Positions 1 to 7,422 of a stretch of DNA of 8,224 nucleotides are shown piece after piece; the stretch's first letter is position 1; each line of letters starts with the position of its first letter. The notes beneath the pieces were generated by a model. It was not told the DNA's origin. It saw only the letters and a list, made by a program, of their open reading frames with translations, and made no database searches. The stretch spans positions 1 to 8,224 of the forward strand of contig CAZRMK010000082.1 in the NCBI GenBank assembly GCA_964601165.1, read 5' to 3'. The DNA comes from Thiosulfativibrio sp964601165 (GTDB lineage Bacteria; Pseudomonadota; Gammaproteobacteria; Thiomicrospirales; Thiomicrospiraceae). Made by a program: the position numbers and the translations under genes.

Positions 1-90
1 AAATGCGAAATCTACAGGATTATTCCGTTTGAAATTTACAATTAGGATTAAGAACAGAAAAATAAACGATATAAACCTGATGAGTTAGTT

Positions 91-120
91 GTTTTTAGGA
101 GTTTTTAGGGGTTTTTGAAT
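91..120. repeat. 10-bp tandem repeat, three units
   Basis: Three consecutive units on the plus strand: GTTTTTAGGA, GTTTTTAGGG, GTTTTTGAAT, the last decayed in its final four bases. It lies in the non-coding stretch 1-229, where I see no gene on either strand. A slippage-derived microsatellite is the simplest reading. Confidence 0.6.
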
Positions 121-140
121 AGAATATGAGAAATTTAAGG

Positions 141-167
141 TATTATTTTTTTCAAAAAAATATAATA
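141..167. repeat. A/T-only imperfect palindrome in the downstream spacer
   Basis: Seven T then C then seven A, extended outward by TATTA/TAATA-type pairing with a 2-nt bulge, gives up to about 12 A-T pairs. It lies 63-89 nt past the batD stop and could weakly aid transcription termination in either direction. It lacks the GC-rich stem of a standard intrinsic terminator, so I do not call it one. Confidence 0.35.
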
Positions 168-192
168 GTTAAAGTTCGAGGCTGAATTTATA

Positions 193-209
193 GATTATGC
201 AAAGGTCTC
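193..209 (-). repeat. Single arm of the GAGACCTTTGCATAATY repeat downstream of batD
   Basis: The minus strand reads GAGACCTTTGCATAATC, the same 17 bp as at 7423-7439, starting 20 nt after the batD stop. No opposite arm is visible between here and the window edge. The spacer between the stop and the arm contains a loosely similar AGAAACCTTGAATATTAG, possibly a decayed copy or chance. With the copy at 7423 it brackets the whole operon as a direct repeat. Confidence 0.8.
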
Positions 210-229
210 TACTAATATTCAAGGTTTCT

Positions 230-1948
230 TTACTTCGGGTACAGACTTATTAATTGTGCGGTTTTTGCTTTATTTGCTGTAGTTTTTTGGTGCTGAGCAT
301 GCAATTGTTCTATTGTTTGGCAAATATCGGTCAAGGATTTATCTTTTAACGGTTTGTTATTAAATAAGTGCTCTTTTAGATTTTTCTGTAAAGTCATTAA
401 AACTTTATCTTGCGTTAAAAAAGAATGTTGTTTAAGTTCTTTTTGTAGGGCGGTATAACAAATATTGACGGCTGGTAAGGGGTTTTGTTTGCAGAGTTCG
501 TCCCATTCTGAAATTAGATTTTTTTGTGGGTTACTCGTGCCAAGGTTAAGAGGGTTATGCTCAATTTGTTTGGAGTGTTTGAGCTTTTTTCTAAATAATA
601 GTCCTAGGGTTATCAACCATAAAATGGCAAAAATAACAGTTAAAACTATCCATAAAGTATTATTCTGATTTTCTATATTTAGTTGTTCAGCTATTTCATT
701 TTCAGCAAAAACCCTAACATTATTTTCTGTAGGTGAGGTTAGTTCATTTTCGCTTAACGCAGGCAGAATGATTAAAGTTTTTCCTGGTAGGTTTAGAGTT
801 TCTATTTGCTTGGTCTGGGTGTTCCACCAATCTAGTTGAATGTCTGGTAGGGTTATTTGACCTGCCTGTATTGGAACCAGTGCCATTTTATAAACTTTTT
901 GGCTAATAACACCAGAAATTTTACCTTTTTCATTAGTTTGCGGAGCATTGGGATAAATTTTTAAACCAGTTTGGTTGTTAAAAATAAGTTCTGGTAGTTG
1001 TGAAGCTAATTGACCTATGGCTTTAAGCGTTAAGGTACGGGTGATGCTATCACCAACATGAATTTTTTGATTAGCGTCAGTCTGCCATACCTCAGTTAGT
1101 TCTAAACTTTTAGCAGGAATCCATCTTTGGTCGGCTGGAAAGTTAGCTGGTACAGGTTTTACCTGTAGGGTAATTGCTTGTGATTTATTTTGGATTTGCA
1201 GGAGCTGTCTAGCAAATTGCAGGCGTCCAGATATTTCTTGTTCAGGAATGATTATTTCGCCACTTTTTTGCGGATAAAAAGCATAGCTCCATTCAAAAAC
1301 TTGATAAATGTTGTCATTAATCTTTTTATTATACCTTTTAAATTGATCTTGTAATTCTTTAACGATAGCATTATCAAAAAGAGGAGGGTGCAAGCCGCCA
1401 GAAATTAAAGTTCCTCGATGATAGAAACGTAAGGTATAAATAACTTCTTCTTGGATTTTAACTGCGGTTTTATTAACGCTAGCTTTTATAAAACTGGGTT
1501 CTGTTTGCTTCTGGAGATAATAAGGTATTGCGGAAACAAAAATAGCTTTAGGTTGGCTAATCGCTCCTTCAACTTCAAAGCTAGGAATTATTAGCTCACC
1601 TTGTCGTTTAGGTGTAATTTGAGCAAGCCATTCTGCTCGAAGTTCATGCCTACCATTTACAGTTAGTATTAGATTGCTACGTTGAGTTCCTAAAATATGA
1701 AATTGATCTTTTAAGAGATTAAAGTCTGGCTTATTTAAGTGGGGTTGAAAGTCGGCGATAATTTTTATATTTAAAATATCTCCCATTTCAATTTGAGTTC
1801 TATCTACATTTAAAGTTATATTTGCTGCCGATATATTGGCAGAAAAAAATATTAGAAGGAATGAAATTAATGTTAGAGAGATCTTTGCATAATTAAACTG
1901 TACTTTAATTATGCAAAGGTCTCTTGGTAGTGGATTAGTCTTTACCAT
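230..1948 (-). CDS. batD: BatD-like envelope protein with a palindromic element in its signal-peptide region
   Basis: A 572-residue BatD protein. It has an N-terminal signal sequence with hydrophobic core at about 25-38 and likely cleavage near ISAA (39-42). A long beta-rich periplasmic part (about 43-425) follows, starting NITLNVDRTQIEMGDILNIK, the usual BatD opening. A transmembrane helix lies at about 431-452 and a cytoplasmic helical tail of about 120 residues ends the protein. BatD is proposed to join BatA and BatB at the membrane. The start at 1948 overlaps the batB stop by 7 nt and is forced: a TAA is in frame two codons upstream, and the next Met is residue 55, past the signal sequence. 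Residues 9-24 (RDLCIIKVQFNYAKIS) are encoded entirely by a 48-bp palindromic repeat (1877-1924), giving an unusually long n-region with a Cys. Without it the N-terminus would read MVKTNPLP joined to LTLISFLLIFF, an ordinary signal peptide. It is the last gene of the operon. Confidence 0.92.
   Translation of the reverse strand: MVKTNPLPRDLCIIKVQFNYAKISLTLISFLLIFFSANISAANITLNVDRTQIEMGDILNIKIIADFQPHLNKPDFNLLKDQFHILGTQRSNLILTVNGRHELRAEWLAQITPKRQGELIIPSFEVEGAISQPKAIFVSAIPYYLQKQTEPSFIKASVNKTAVKIQEEVIYTLRFYHRGTLISGGLHPPLFDNAIVKELQDQFKRYNKKINDNIYQVFEWSYAFYPQKSGEIIIPEQEISGRLQFARQLLQIQNKSQAITLQVKPVPANFPADQRWIPAKSLELTEVWQTDANQKIHVGDSITRTLTLKAIGQLASQLPELIFNNQTGLKIYPNAPQTNEKGKISGVISQKVYKMALVPIQAGQITLPDIQLDWWNTQTKQIETLNLPGKTLIILPALSENELTSPTENNVRVFAENEIAEQLNIENQNNTLWIVLTVIFAILWLITLGLLFRKKLKHSKQIEHNPLNLGTSNPQKNLISEWDELCKQNPLPAVNICYTALQKELKQHSFLTQDKVLMTLQKNLKEHLFNNKPLKDKSLTDICQTIEQLHAQHQKTTANKAKTAQLISLYPK
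1877..1924 (-). repeat. 48-bp palindromic element inserted in frame in batD
   Basis: Two 21-nt arms (1877-1897 and 1904-1924) are reverse complements at 20 of 21 positions around a 6-nt centre, CTGTAC on the plus strand. The single difference is T at 1882 opposite G at 1919. Each arm contains the GAGACCTTTGCATAATT core (GAGATC in the second arm on the minus strand) shared with the solo arms at 193-209 and 7423-7439. The element is exactly 16 codons, in phase with batD. No target-site duplication is evident. In mRNA it would fold into a strong hairpin about 25-72 nt after the batD start. It resembles a miniature inverted-repeat element or a coding-tolerated palindrome. Confidence 0.85.
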
Positions 1949-3888
1949 ATTTTATCCGTAGATGATTGTTGGCTAGATTGAGTCTTATATTGATGTTTAA
2001 ATTTTCGTTGTAAAAACAAGCCAGGTTCATCAGGAATTCGTCTTAACCAAGCTTGTTTGGCTTGCCGTTGCTCTGCTTGGGATTGTTTTTCTTCTGCTGT
2101 GAGTTTATCTGCGGCGAGGTCGCCCATTGCTTGGTCAGCATCAGCTTGATCTTGCTGCCCGCCTAGTTTTCCAGCCTTTTGGTCACTGCCATCTTCACCT
2201 TGATGCTTGTCATCGGCATCTGAGGTTAACTTTTGTTCTGATTTTTGATCTGACTCTTCTGCTTGACCTGGTTTATTTTGTTCGCTTTCTTGGCTTGTTT
2301 TATCGGCATTACCTTTTTGGCTTTCTTCTTGGTTATCTTCTTTATTTTGGCTGTTATCTGGCAGCGGATCTTTGCTTTGGTTGTTTGATTGATCGCGAGT
2401 TTGATCATCAGACAGCATTTCTGCAGATTTTTGCTGGGGATCTTTTTGTTCTTGCTCTGCTGGAGACTTTTGTCCAGTGCCTTTTTCAGCCTTCTCTTGT
2501 TCCTTTTGATTTAATAAGCTATTTATAAGTTGTAAATTAGCCTGTGCTTTAGCATGATTTGGCATCTTTCTTAAAGCTGCTTGATAGGCTTGTTTTGCTT
2601 CTTCCAGCCTACCAAGTTGTGCTAAAGAATTGCCTAAATTGTAATAACCTCTGGCTGTTTTATCTAGTGAAAACTGTTCGGCGGCTTCTTCAAACCTTCC
2701 TAAACGATAAAAAGTAACTCCTCTCCAAGCTGGGTCTTCAAATCTAATCTCGGCACGGGTATAGTCATTTTCTTGCCAGAAAAGATATCCTTGTTTATCA
2801 AGAGTTAGAAAAAAATCTGCAAACCTTAATTCAGATTTCTCAGCAAAAGTAGGAGGGGAGTAAAGCAAAGTGGTTGGTAGTAATAATACTAAACTAAAGC
2901 TTAATAACCAGCCACGACGAAAAGCCAAAGCCGCTAATAAAATAATGGCAAATAGCAGATAAGTCCCTTTATCTAACCACTGGCTAAGTTTTTTATCGGC
3001 TGCTTCATCTTCAGAGACTGCAGTTGCCAGGCTGGGGGGGAGCAGTGTTTGAATGTCTTTGTTGCTTAATCCTAAAGGGGCAATGCTGGCATTAACGCTT
3101 CTAGCAAAATTTACCAGTCGTTCATAAGGTAGTTGGGCAATAACAATTTGTCCTTGCGCATCTTGCAGTAAACCCTGCCTAGGAAGATTAATAGGAGCAC
3201 CGTTTTTGGTTCCTACTGTTAAAATACTGAGGCTATGGGGAATGTTGTTAAAAAAATCTTTTAAAGCTGGTTTTTGATGCCTTCCTAAATCGTCTGTTAT
3301 CCAAATAATATGCCCCTTTTTTACTTTTGCTCCCTCTAGTAATTGTTGTGCTAGCTGCATAGCCACAATGGGGTTTGAGCCAAACAAGGGCATCATTGTA
3401 GGGGTGAGGGTCCTGGCAAGGCTGAGTAGGGTTTGGTTGTCTTGTGAAATAGGGGTAATGGCATGAGCTGTGCCAGCATAGACTACCATTCCCATCGCAT
3501 ATTGAGGATAAGTTTCAAGTAGGTCTATAATTTTATGTTTGGCTCGGGTAATGCGATCAGGTCTTAAATCATCAGCAAGCATAGATAGTGATAAATCTAA
3601 GACAATAACATTGCCCTGTAAACTTTTTTCTGCTGGAACTTTTACTTCTTGCCAAGTAGGGCCACTCAAGGCGATAATGCTTAGTAGCCAAATAAAAAGT
3701 AGCCCAGTTATGCCCCAAGGAAAAGGTTTCTTCACGCCCCTGTCGGGCAATAAAACTTCTCTAAAAGCTGGGTCAATAATGTTGTCCCATGAACCTTGCT
3801 TAGTTTGTCGGTAAATAAGTTTCCAGAGTAAAATAACTAAAGGAATTAGGGCAAGCAACCATTCGGGTCTAATAAAGTGGAAGCTCAT
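1942..3888 (-). CDS. batB: BatB-BatC fusion: VWA domain, TPR and acidic Gln/Lys-rich tail
   Basis: A 648-residue protein combining BatB and BatC. Helices at about 8-25 and 58-75 precede a VWA domain (about 92-290) with metal motif DLSLS (98-102) and WITDD around D199, where most VWA proteins have Asp-Gly. Two more helices at about 309-345 return the chain across the membrane. A TPR-type repeat region follows at about 366-455, with the best unit around ARGYYNLGNSLAQLGRLEEA (412-431). Residues 458-608 are low-complexity Gln, Lys, Glu, Asp and Ser. The end contains the conserved QAWLRRIPDEPGLFLQRKF (611-629), which closes many BatB/C proteins and is likely a binding motif. The ATG overlaps the batA stop by ATGA; the upstream ribosome site is weak (GAGAAAG), so coupling probably drives translation. 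The low-complexity DNA also produces long but meaningless open frames on both strands. Confidence 0.93.
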   Translation of the reverse strand: MSFHFIRPEWLLALIPLVILLWKLIYRQTKQGSWDNIIDPAFREVLLPDRGVKKPFPWGITGLLFIWLLSIIALSGPTWQEVKVPAEKSLQGNVIVLDLSLSMLADDLRPDRITRAKHKIIDLLETYPQYAMGMVVYAGTAHAITPISQDNQTLLSLARTLTPTMMPLFGSNPIVAMQLAQQLLEGAKVKKGHIIWITDDLGRHQKPALKDFFNNIPHSLSILTVGTKNGAPINLPRQGLLQDAQGQIVIAQLPYERLVNFARSVNASIAPLGLSNKDIQTLLPPSLATAVSEDEAADKKLSQWLDKGTYLLFAIILLAALAFRRGWLLSFSLVLLLPTTLLYSPPTFAEKSELRFADFFLTLDKQGYLFWQENDYTRAEIRFEDPAWRGVTFYRLGRFEEAAEQFSLDKTARGYYNLGNSLAQLGRLEEAKQAYQAALRKMPNHAKAQANLQLINSLLNQKEQEKAEKGTGQKSPAEQEQKDPQQKSAEMLSDDQTRDQSNNQSKDPLPDNSQNKEDNQEESQKGNADKTSQESEQNKPGQAEESDQKSEQKLTSDADDKHQGEDGSDQKAGKLGGQQDQADADQAMGDLAADKLTAEEKQSQAEQRQAKQAWLRRIPDEPGLFLQRKFKHQYKTQSSQQSSTDKIW

Positions 3889-4940
3889 TTTTTCTTTCTC
3901 AGTTGGCTGAAAGGTTTCATTTGCCGTAATTCTTCAATGTAGAGAAAATTAAATAACCTTACGAAGGCGATGCTAAAAGATAGGATTAAAAACAACCCTA
4001 AAGGCCAAATGTATAATTCAGTGCGTAAACGAAAGTGGTGTACTTCATGTTCGGTTGATTCTAGTTGATTAATGGTTTGGTAAATTTTATTTAGTTGGTT
4101 GGTATCTGCGGCATGAAAAAATTGTCCTTGGGTAATCTCTGCAATGCTTTTTAAGCTGGTAATGTCCATATCTCGAGTAGACATGCGAGATTGACCAATG
4201 CCAATGGTGTGTATTTTTAACCCTGCTTGTCGGGCTTTTTTAGCCGCTTCAAGAGGTTGAGATACGCCAGCAGTATTGGAACCATCCGTCAGTAAAATTA
4301 GTACAGTTTGATCTGCTCTTTGTGTTTGTTGAATAGAGTCTAAATGCTTTAAAGTTAAACCTATAGCATCGCCTATAGCGGTATTATTACCCGCCATGCC
4401 AATGGCTGTTTCTGATAACAGTGTTTTTACGGTGTTTAAGTCATGAGTGAGTGGGCTTTGAATAAAAGCTTGAGTACCAAATACTACTAATCCTAATCTG
4501 TCTCCTTGACGCTGTTGGATAAATTCATTTACCACACTTTTAACTGCGGTAAGACGATCAACTCTTTCCCCTGCAACCATCATATCTGGTTTTTCCATAG
4601 AACCCGATAAATCGACGGCTAAAATAATATCTTTTCCTGTCACGGTAAAAGGGGTGGGAGTTAAGAACCAGACAGGACGCATTGCAGCGAGAATTAACAG
4701 CACCCAGAGTAATAACAGCAGAGTTGGGATAGATTTAGGTTTACGAGCAGGAGCAAATAAATATTGGGTATTGAGTTGGTTAGAAAGGCGTTGCATAATG
4801 TGTGGTGCTAGCAGAGGAGTTTGGTATTGTTCGGCTGGTTTCCACAGGCGAATAATTATCCAAGGAAGAGGTAAAAGAGCAATCATCCACGGCCATATAA
4901 ACACCATGTTTTCCCAATAATGAAACAGATCACTTATCAT
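3885..4940 (-). CDS. batA: BatA-like VWA-domain membrane protein
   Basis: A 351-residue inner-membrane protein with a von Willebrand factor A domain between transmembrane helices. Two helices lie near the N-terminus (about 14-32 and 72-87), the VWA domain spans about 103-295, and a C-terminal helix lies at about 309-330. The metal-ion site is complete: DLSGS at 110-114, T187 in NNTAIGDA, and D219 in LLTDGSN. BatA is thought to pair with BatB and BatD in an envelope complex; Bat genes were first linked to aerotolerance in Bacteroides, but the molecular role is open. The ATG at 4940 overlaps the DUF4381 stop as ATGA, with an AGAGG 9 nt upstream. An ATG at 4907 (MVFIWPWMIALL) looks more like the N-terminus of relatives and has GGGA before it, so the protein may be 11 residues shorter. 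Confidence 0.93.
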   Translation of the reverse strand: MISDLFHYWENMVFIWPWMIALLPLPWIIIRLWKPAEQYQTPLLAPHIMQRLSNQLNTQYLFAPARKPKSIPTLLLLLWVLLILAAMRPVWFLTPTPFTVTGKDIILAVDLSGSMEKPDMMVAGERVDRLTAVKSVVNEFIQQRQGDRLGLVVFGTQAFIQSPLTHDLNTVKTLLSETAIGMAGNNTAIGDAIGLTLKHLDSIQQTQRADQTVLILLTDGSNTAGVSQPLEAAKKARQAGLKIHTIGIGQSRMSTRDMDITSLKSIAEITQGQFFHAADTNQLNKIYQTINQLESTEHEVHHFRLRTELYIWPLGLFLILSFSIAFVRLFNFLYIEELRQMKPFSQLRKKK

Positions 4941-5428
4941 TTATGATGACCTCTTATCCAAGCTTTGCTATAGGTAAGAAATTCTTCCTGATCTTTTTGT
5001 TGGTTTTTTTGTGGATCTTTTTGTGAGGAATTGGATTGGTAGGCAGATTGTAAAGTTTTTAACAAACTCTTAGGTTGTTCAATGTAAAGAGCCGTTTCTT
5101 GTAGAAAAGTTAACCATTTTTTGCCTGATAGTGATGAAACTTGCAAGCGTCCATAGTGGGTAATGGCAACTTGTTTAAGTAGTTGATTAACCGCTAACAA
5201 GGTCTCTGGCGGATTTAAATCTTTAGCAATAAGGTCTTTAAATTTTAGCGCGGCTTCACGGCGATAACGATTGCTTTGATAGCTTACCCAATAATGCCAC
5301 CCAATACCAATTGTTAGTATTAGGCCTCCAATAATAAGAATCCAAACAGCAGCGGCTAAAGGCCACCATGTAATCGGCTCTGGTATTTGAATATCCTGTA
5401 GTTGTGACAAAGCTGCTTGGCTTAACAT
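4937..5428 (-). CDS. DUF4381 small membrane protein of the Bat operon
   Basis: A 163-residue protein with the DUF4381 hallmark near its N-terminus, LQDIQIPEPITWWPLAAAVW (10-29), leading into one transmembrane helix at about 22-44. A basic YRREAALKFKDL stretch and a helical cytoplasmic domain follow. The family is found almost only between DUF58 and BatA genes in proteobacterial Bat operons. Its function is not established; one anchored helix with a cytosolic domain suggests a scaffold linking the MoxR/DUF58 side to the membrane Bat proteins. The tail (about 132-148) is rich in Ser, Gln, Lys and Asp and looks disordered. Translation is coupled on both sides: TAATG with DUF58 upstream, ATGA with batA downstream. 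A GAGGAG about 10 nt before the ATG is its probable ribosome site, inside the DUF58 gene. Confidence 0.9.
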   Translation of the reverse strand: MLSQAALSQLQDIQIPEPITWWPLAAAVWILIIGGLILTIGIGWHYWVSYQSNRYRREAALKFKDLIAKDLNPPETLLAVNQLLKQVAITHYGRLQVSSLSGKKWLTFLQETALYIEQPKSLLKTLQSAYQSNSSQKDPQKNQQKDQEEFLTYSKAWIRGHHK

Positions 5429-6345
5429 TACCTAAGAACTCCTCGTTTAAATAATGCCTCTACCGCCTGTTCTTGTGCAGAAATAGCGATCAAAGGAACT
5501 TTTATTCGGTTAAACTTTTGTTGAGCTTGCAGCCAAAGAGATTGGTAATGTTGGGCATACTCTGCTTGGAACTTAGATTCTGAAGAATTCAGTTGTAATT
5601 CATTTTGACCATCAGTTAGTCGAACTAAGCCCAATTTGGGAAGCTTGCTTTCAATCTCATCAAAGATATGAATCGCATTAATGTCTAGGTGTCGTTTCAA
5701 ATTTTGTAATAGGCTATGAGCTTGTTGAGGAAATTGAATTAGATCACCGATTAAAAATATTTTTTGTCCAGGTTTAGTTTGTTTTTGAATTTGTTTAAGG
5801 GCTTGAATCCAGTCAAGAGGGTTCATTTTAGAGGGTTTTTTTAGTTGTTTTTGTAATTCCAACCCCGCATGAAACAACTTCATCAAAGCTTGCTGTTGAT
5901 GTTTTGGTTCTATCCATTGGCTGGTTTGGTGGCTAAAAATCAAACCACCAATTTTATCTCCTTGGTTAAGGGTTGCCCAAGATATGGCAGATAATACTTG
6001 CATCGCTTGATCAGTTTTGAAGCGAATACGTGAGCCAAAAAATAAATTTGGGGTTTGTTCTACTAGGCAAAGAACAGGTTTATCAATCTCTTCGGTAAAG
6101 ATTTTAGTGTGAGTTTCTTGAGTTCTAGCACTAACTCGCCAGTCAATATGACGAATATCATCTCCCGCTTGATATTGGCGTACTTCACTAAACTCCATCC
6201 CGCGGCCTTTTTGTAAGGTACGGTGATTTCCTCCGCTTTGCGACACTAGACTTTGTTGACGAGCAAGTTTACGATGTTTCACATGAAACCTTATTGCCAG
6301 CAATTCATCTAGTTTAGAATAGGGGGAAGGGGAAGTTTTTGCCAT
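5428..6345 (-). CDS. DUF58 protein (VWA-like, MoxR partner)
   Basis: A 305-residue soluble protein of the DUF58 family, which is encoded next to MoxR in most bacteria that have this system. The signature lies at residues 47-75: GRGMEFSEVRQYQAGDDIRH followed by IDWRVSART. The VWA-like fold follows from about residue 88, and the protein ends with the typical KVPLIAIS strand and helix. No membrane segment is seen, unlike longer DUF58 proteins with two N-terminal helices. The position equivalent to the VWA metal-binding DxSxS reads EQTPN (96-100), so the canonical metal site is degenerate. Start ATG is set by a strong AGGAG. Its TAA stop overlaps the next ATG by one base (TAATG). It is likely a cytosolic adaptor or client of MoxR; its biochemical activity is unknown. 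Confidence 0.93.
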   Translation of the reverse strand: MAKTSPSPYSKLDELLAIRFHVKHRKLARQQSLVSQSGGNHRTLQKGRGMEFSEVRQYQAGDDIRHIDWRVSARTQETHTKIFTEEIDKPVLCLVEQTPNLFFGSRIRFKTDQAMQVLSAISWATLNQGDKIGGLIFSHQTSQWIEPKHQQQALMKLFHAGLELQKQLKKPSKMNPLDWIQALKQIQKQTKPGQKIFLIGDLIQFPQQAHSLLQNLKRHLDINAIHIFDEIESKLPKLGLVRLTDGQNELQLNSSESKFQAEYAQHYQSLWLQAQQKFNRIKVPLIAISAQEQAVEALFKRGVLR

Positions 6346-6350
6346 AAGTT

Positions 6351-6355
6351 CTCCT
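6351..6355 (-). promoter_or_regulatory. Strong ribosome binding site of the DUF58 gene
   Basis: AGGAG on the minus strand, 5 nt before the ATG at 6345. It is the best Shine-Dalgarno match in the operon and fixes the start of the DUF58 gene. It lies in the only true gap (18 nt) between operon genes; all later junctions overlap. Confidence 0.75.
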
Positions 6356-6363
6356 ACAGTATG

Positions 6364-7323
6364 CTAAACAACAGGAACAAGGGTTAAAATTTCATCAACA
6401 ACTTTATCAGTGGTTAGACCTTCTGCTTCGGCTTCAAAACTGAGTAATAGTCGATGGCGTAATACATCATGGGTGACGGTTTGCACCTCTTCAGGACTCA
6501 CAAAGTCTTGCCCTTTTAGCCAAGCCAAAGAGCGTGCGGTGCGTGATATTGCAGCGGTAGCCCTTGGGCTTACACCGTAATCAATCCAGCGAGCAAGGTT
6601 TTCGGTATATTTTTGAGGCTGACGAGTCGCCATGACAATTTCTACAATATAAGTTTTAACCGCCTCTGCCATATGAAGATCAAGAATTTCTTTACGAGCG
6701 GTAAATAAATCGCTTTGCGAAAGTTGCGATGGTACTTGAACTTCTACCTCTTTAGCTTCATTTTCAATTAAGGATAAAATTTGTTTTTCGCTATCCCTGT
6801 CTGGGTAGTCAATTTGAACATGCATGAGAAAGCGATCAAGTTGTGCCTCTGGCAAGGGGTAGGTGCCTTCTTGCTCGATAGGATTTTGAGTTGCCATTAC
6901 CATAAAGAGTTTTTCTAACGGCATGGTTTTACCACCAACACTAACTTGTTGTTCGCCCATAGCTTCAAGTAAAGCCGCCTGAACTTTAGCTGGGGAGCGG
7001 TTAATCTCATCTGCGAGAATAAGATTGTGAAAAATCGGTCCAGCTTGAAACTCAAATGTTCCAGTTTGTGAACGGTAGATATCTGTGCCAGTAATATCAG
7101 ATGGTAGTAAGTCTGGCGTAAACTGAATGCGTTGAAAATCCCCTTCAATGAGTTCCGCAAGGGTTTTAATTGCCTTAGTTTTAGCCAGCCCAGGTGGTCC
7201 CTCAACTAGTAAATGACCGTCAGACAGTAACGCCAGTAACATTCTTTGGGTTAAATGTGGCTGGCCAATAATTTGCTGGTTTAAGTAATCTTGTAGGCGA
7301 TTAACTTTTGTAACAAGGGACAT
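6364..7323 (-). CDS. moxR: MoxR-family AAA+ ATPase
   Basis: A cytoplasmic AAA+ ATPase of the MoxR branch, 319 residues, the usual size. Visible motifs: Walker A GPPGLAKT (42-49), Walker B LILADE (101-106), sensor 1 ATQN (144-147), arginine-finger region LDRF (162-165) and sensor 2 GVSPRA (250-255). This order fits AAA_3 followed by the AAA lid domain, with all key residues intact. MoxR proteins are thought to work as hexameric chaperones that activate or assemble proteins with VWA domains. Here the likely clients are DUF58, BatA and BatB, encoded directly downstream. I chose the ATG at 7323 (MSLVTKV), which has a GGA a few bases upstream and matches family starts. An ATG at 7329 and a TTG at 7344 are in-frame alternatives adding two or seven residues. 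It is first in the operon, 18 nt from the DUF58 gene. Confidence 0.95.
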   Translation of the reverse strand: MSLVTKVNRLQDYLNQQIIGQPHLTQRMLLALLSDGHLLVEGPPGLAKTKAIKTLAELIEGDFQRIQFTPDLLPSDITGTDIYRSQTGTFEFQAGPIFHNLILADEINRSPAKVQAALLEAMGEQQVSVGGKTMPLEKLFMVMATQNPIEQEGTYPLPEAQLDRFLMHVQIDYPDRDSEKQILSLIENEAKEVEVQVPSQLSQSDLFTARKEILDLHMAEAVKTYIVEIVMATRQPQKYTENLARWIDYGVSPRATAAISRTARSLAWLKGQDFVSPEEVQTVTHDVLRHRLLLSFEAEAEGLTTDKVVDEILTLVPVV

Positions 7324-7355
7324 GAGCATCCATTCAATAAACAATTCAAAAAGGT

Positions 7356-7390
7356 AGTATAACTCAAATTGCTATCTATACCCATGAATA
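7356..7390 (-). promoter_or_regulatory. Possible promoter of the moxR-bat operon
   Basis: The 114-nt gap between the kinase remnant and moxR is the only sizeable gap before the operon, so its promoter is expected here. The best -10 candidate on the minus strand is TATACT (7361-7356), five of six matching TATAAT, which would place the transcript start about 25 nt before the moxR ATG. The -35 position 17 nt further up is poor (TGGGTA). A second, weaker -10-like hexamer, TATAGA, lies at 7380-7375. This is inferred from sequence alone. Confidence 0.3.
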
Positions 7391-7422
7391 GACATTGACA
7401 CAGGAATGCTTTTCAAGCTATT

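Noticed and set aside
1..229. A gene or small RNA in the left-hand spacer
   Set aside because: Stops are frequent in all frames, and no promoter-terminator pair or conserved fold could be supported.
465..668. Plus-strand open frames at 465-668, 3539-3814, 4654-4920 and 7406-7885, and a minus frame at 6915-7205
   Set aside because: Each is fully or almost fully inside a well-supported gene in another frame, has no recognisable motif, and lacks a convincing ribosome site.
2127..2528. Long open frames on the plus strand (2127-2528) and in another minus frame (2226-2408)
   Set aside because: They lie over the low-complexity Gln/Lys/Asp coding region of batB, where biased codons keep other frames open. 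The translations are compositionally skewed and show no domain.
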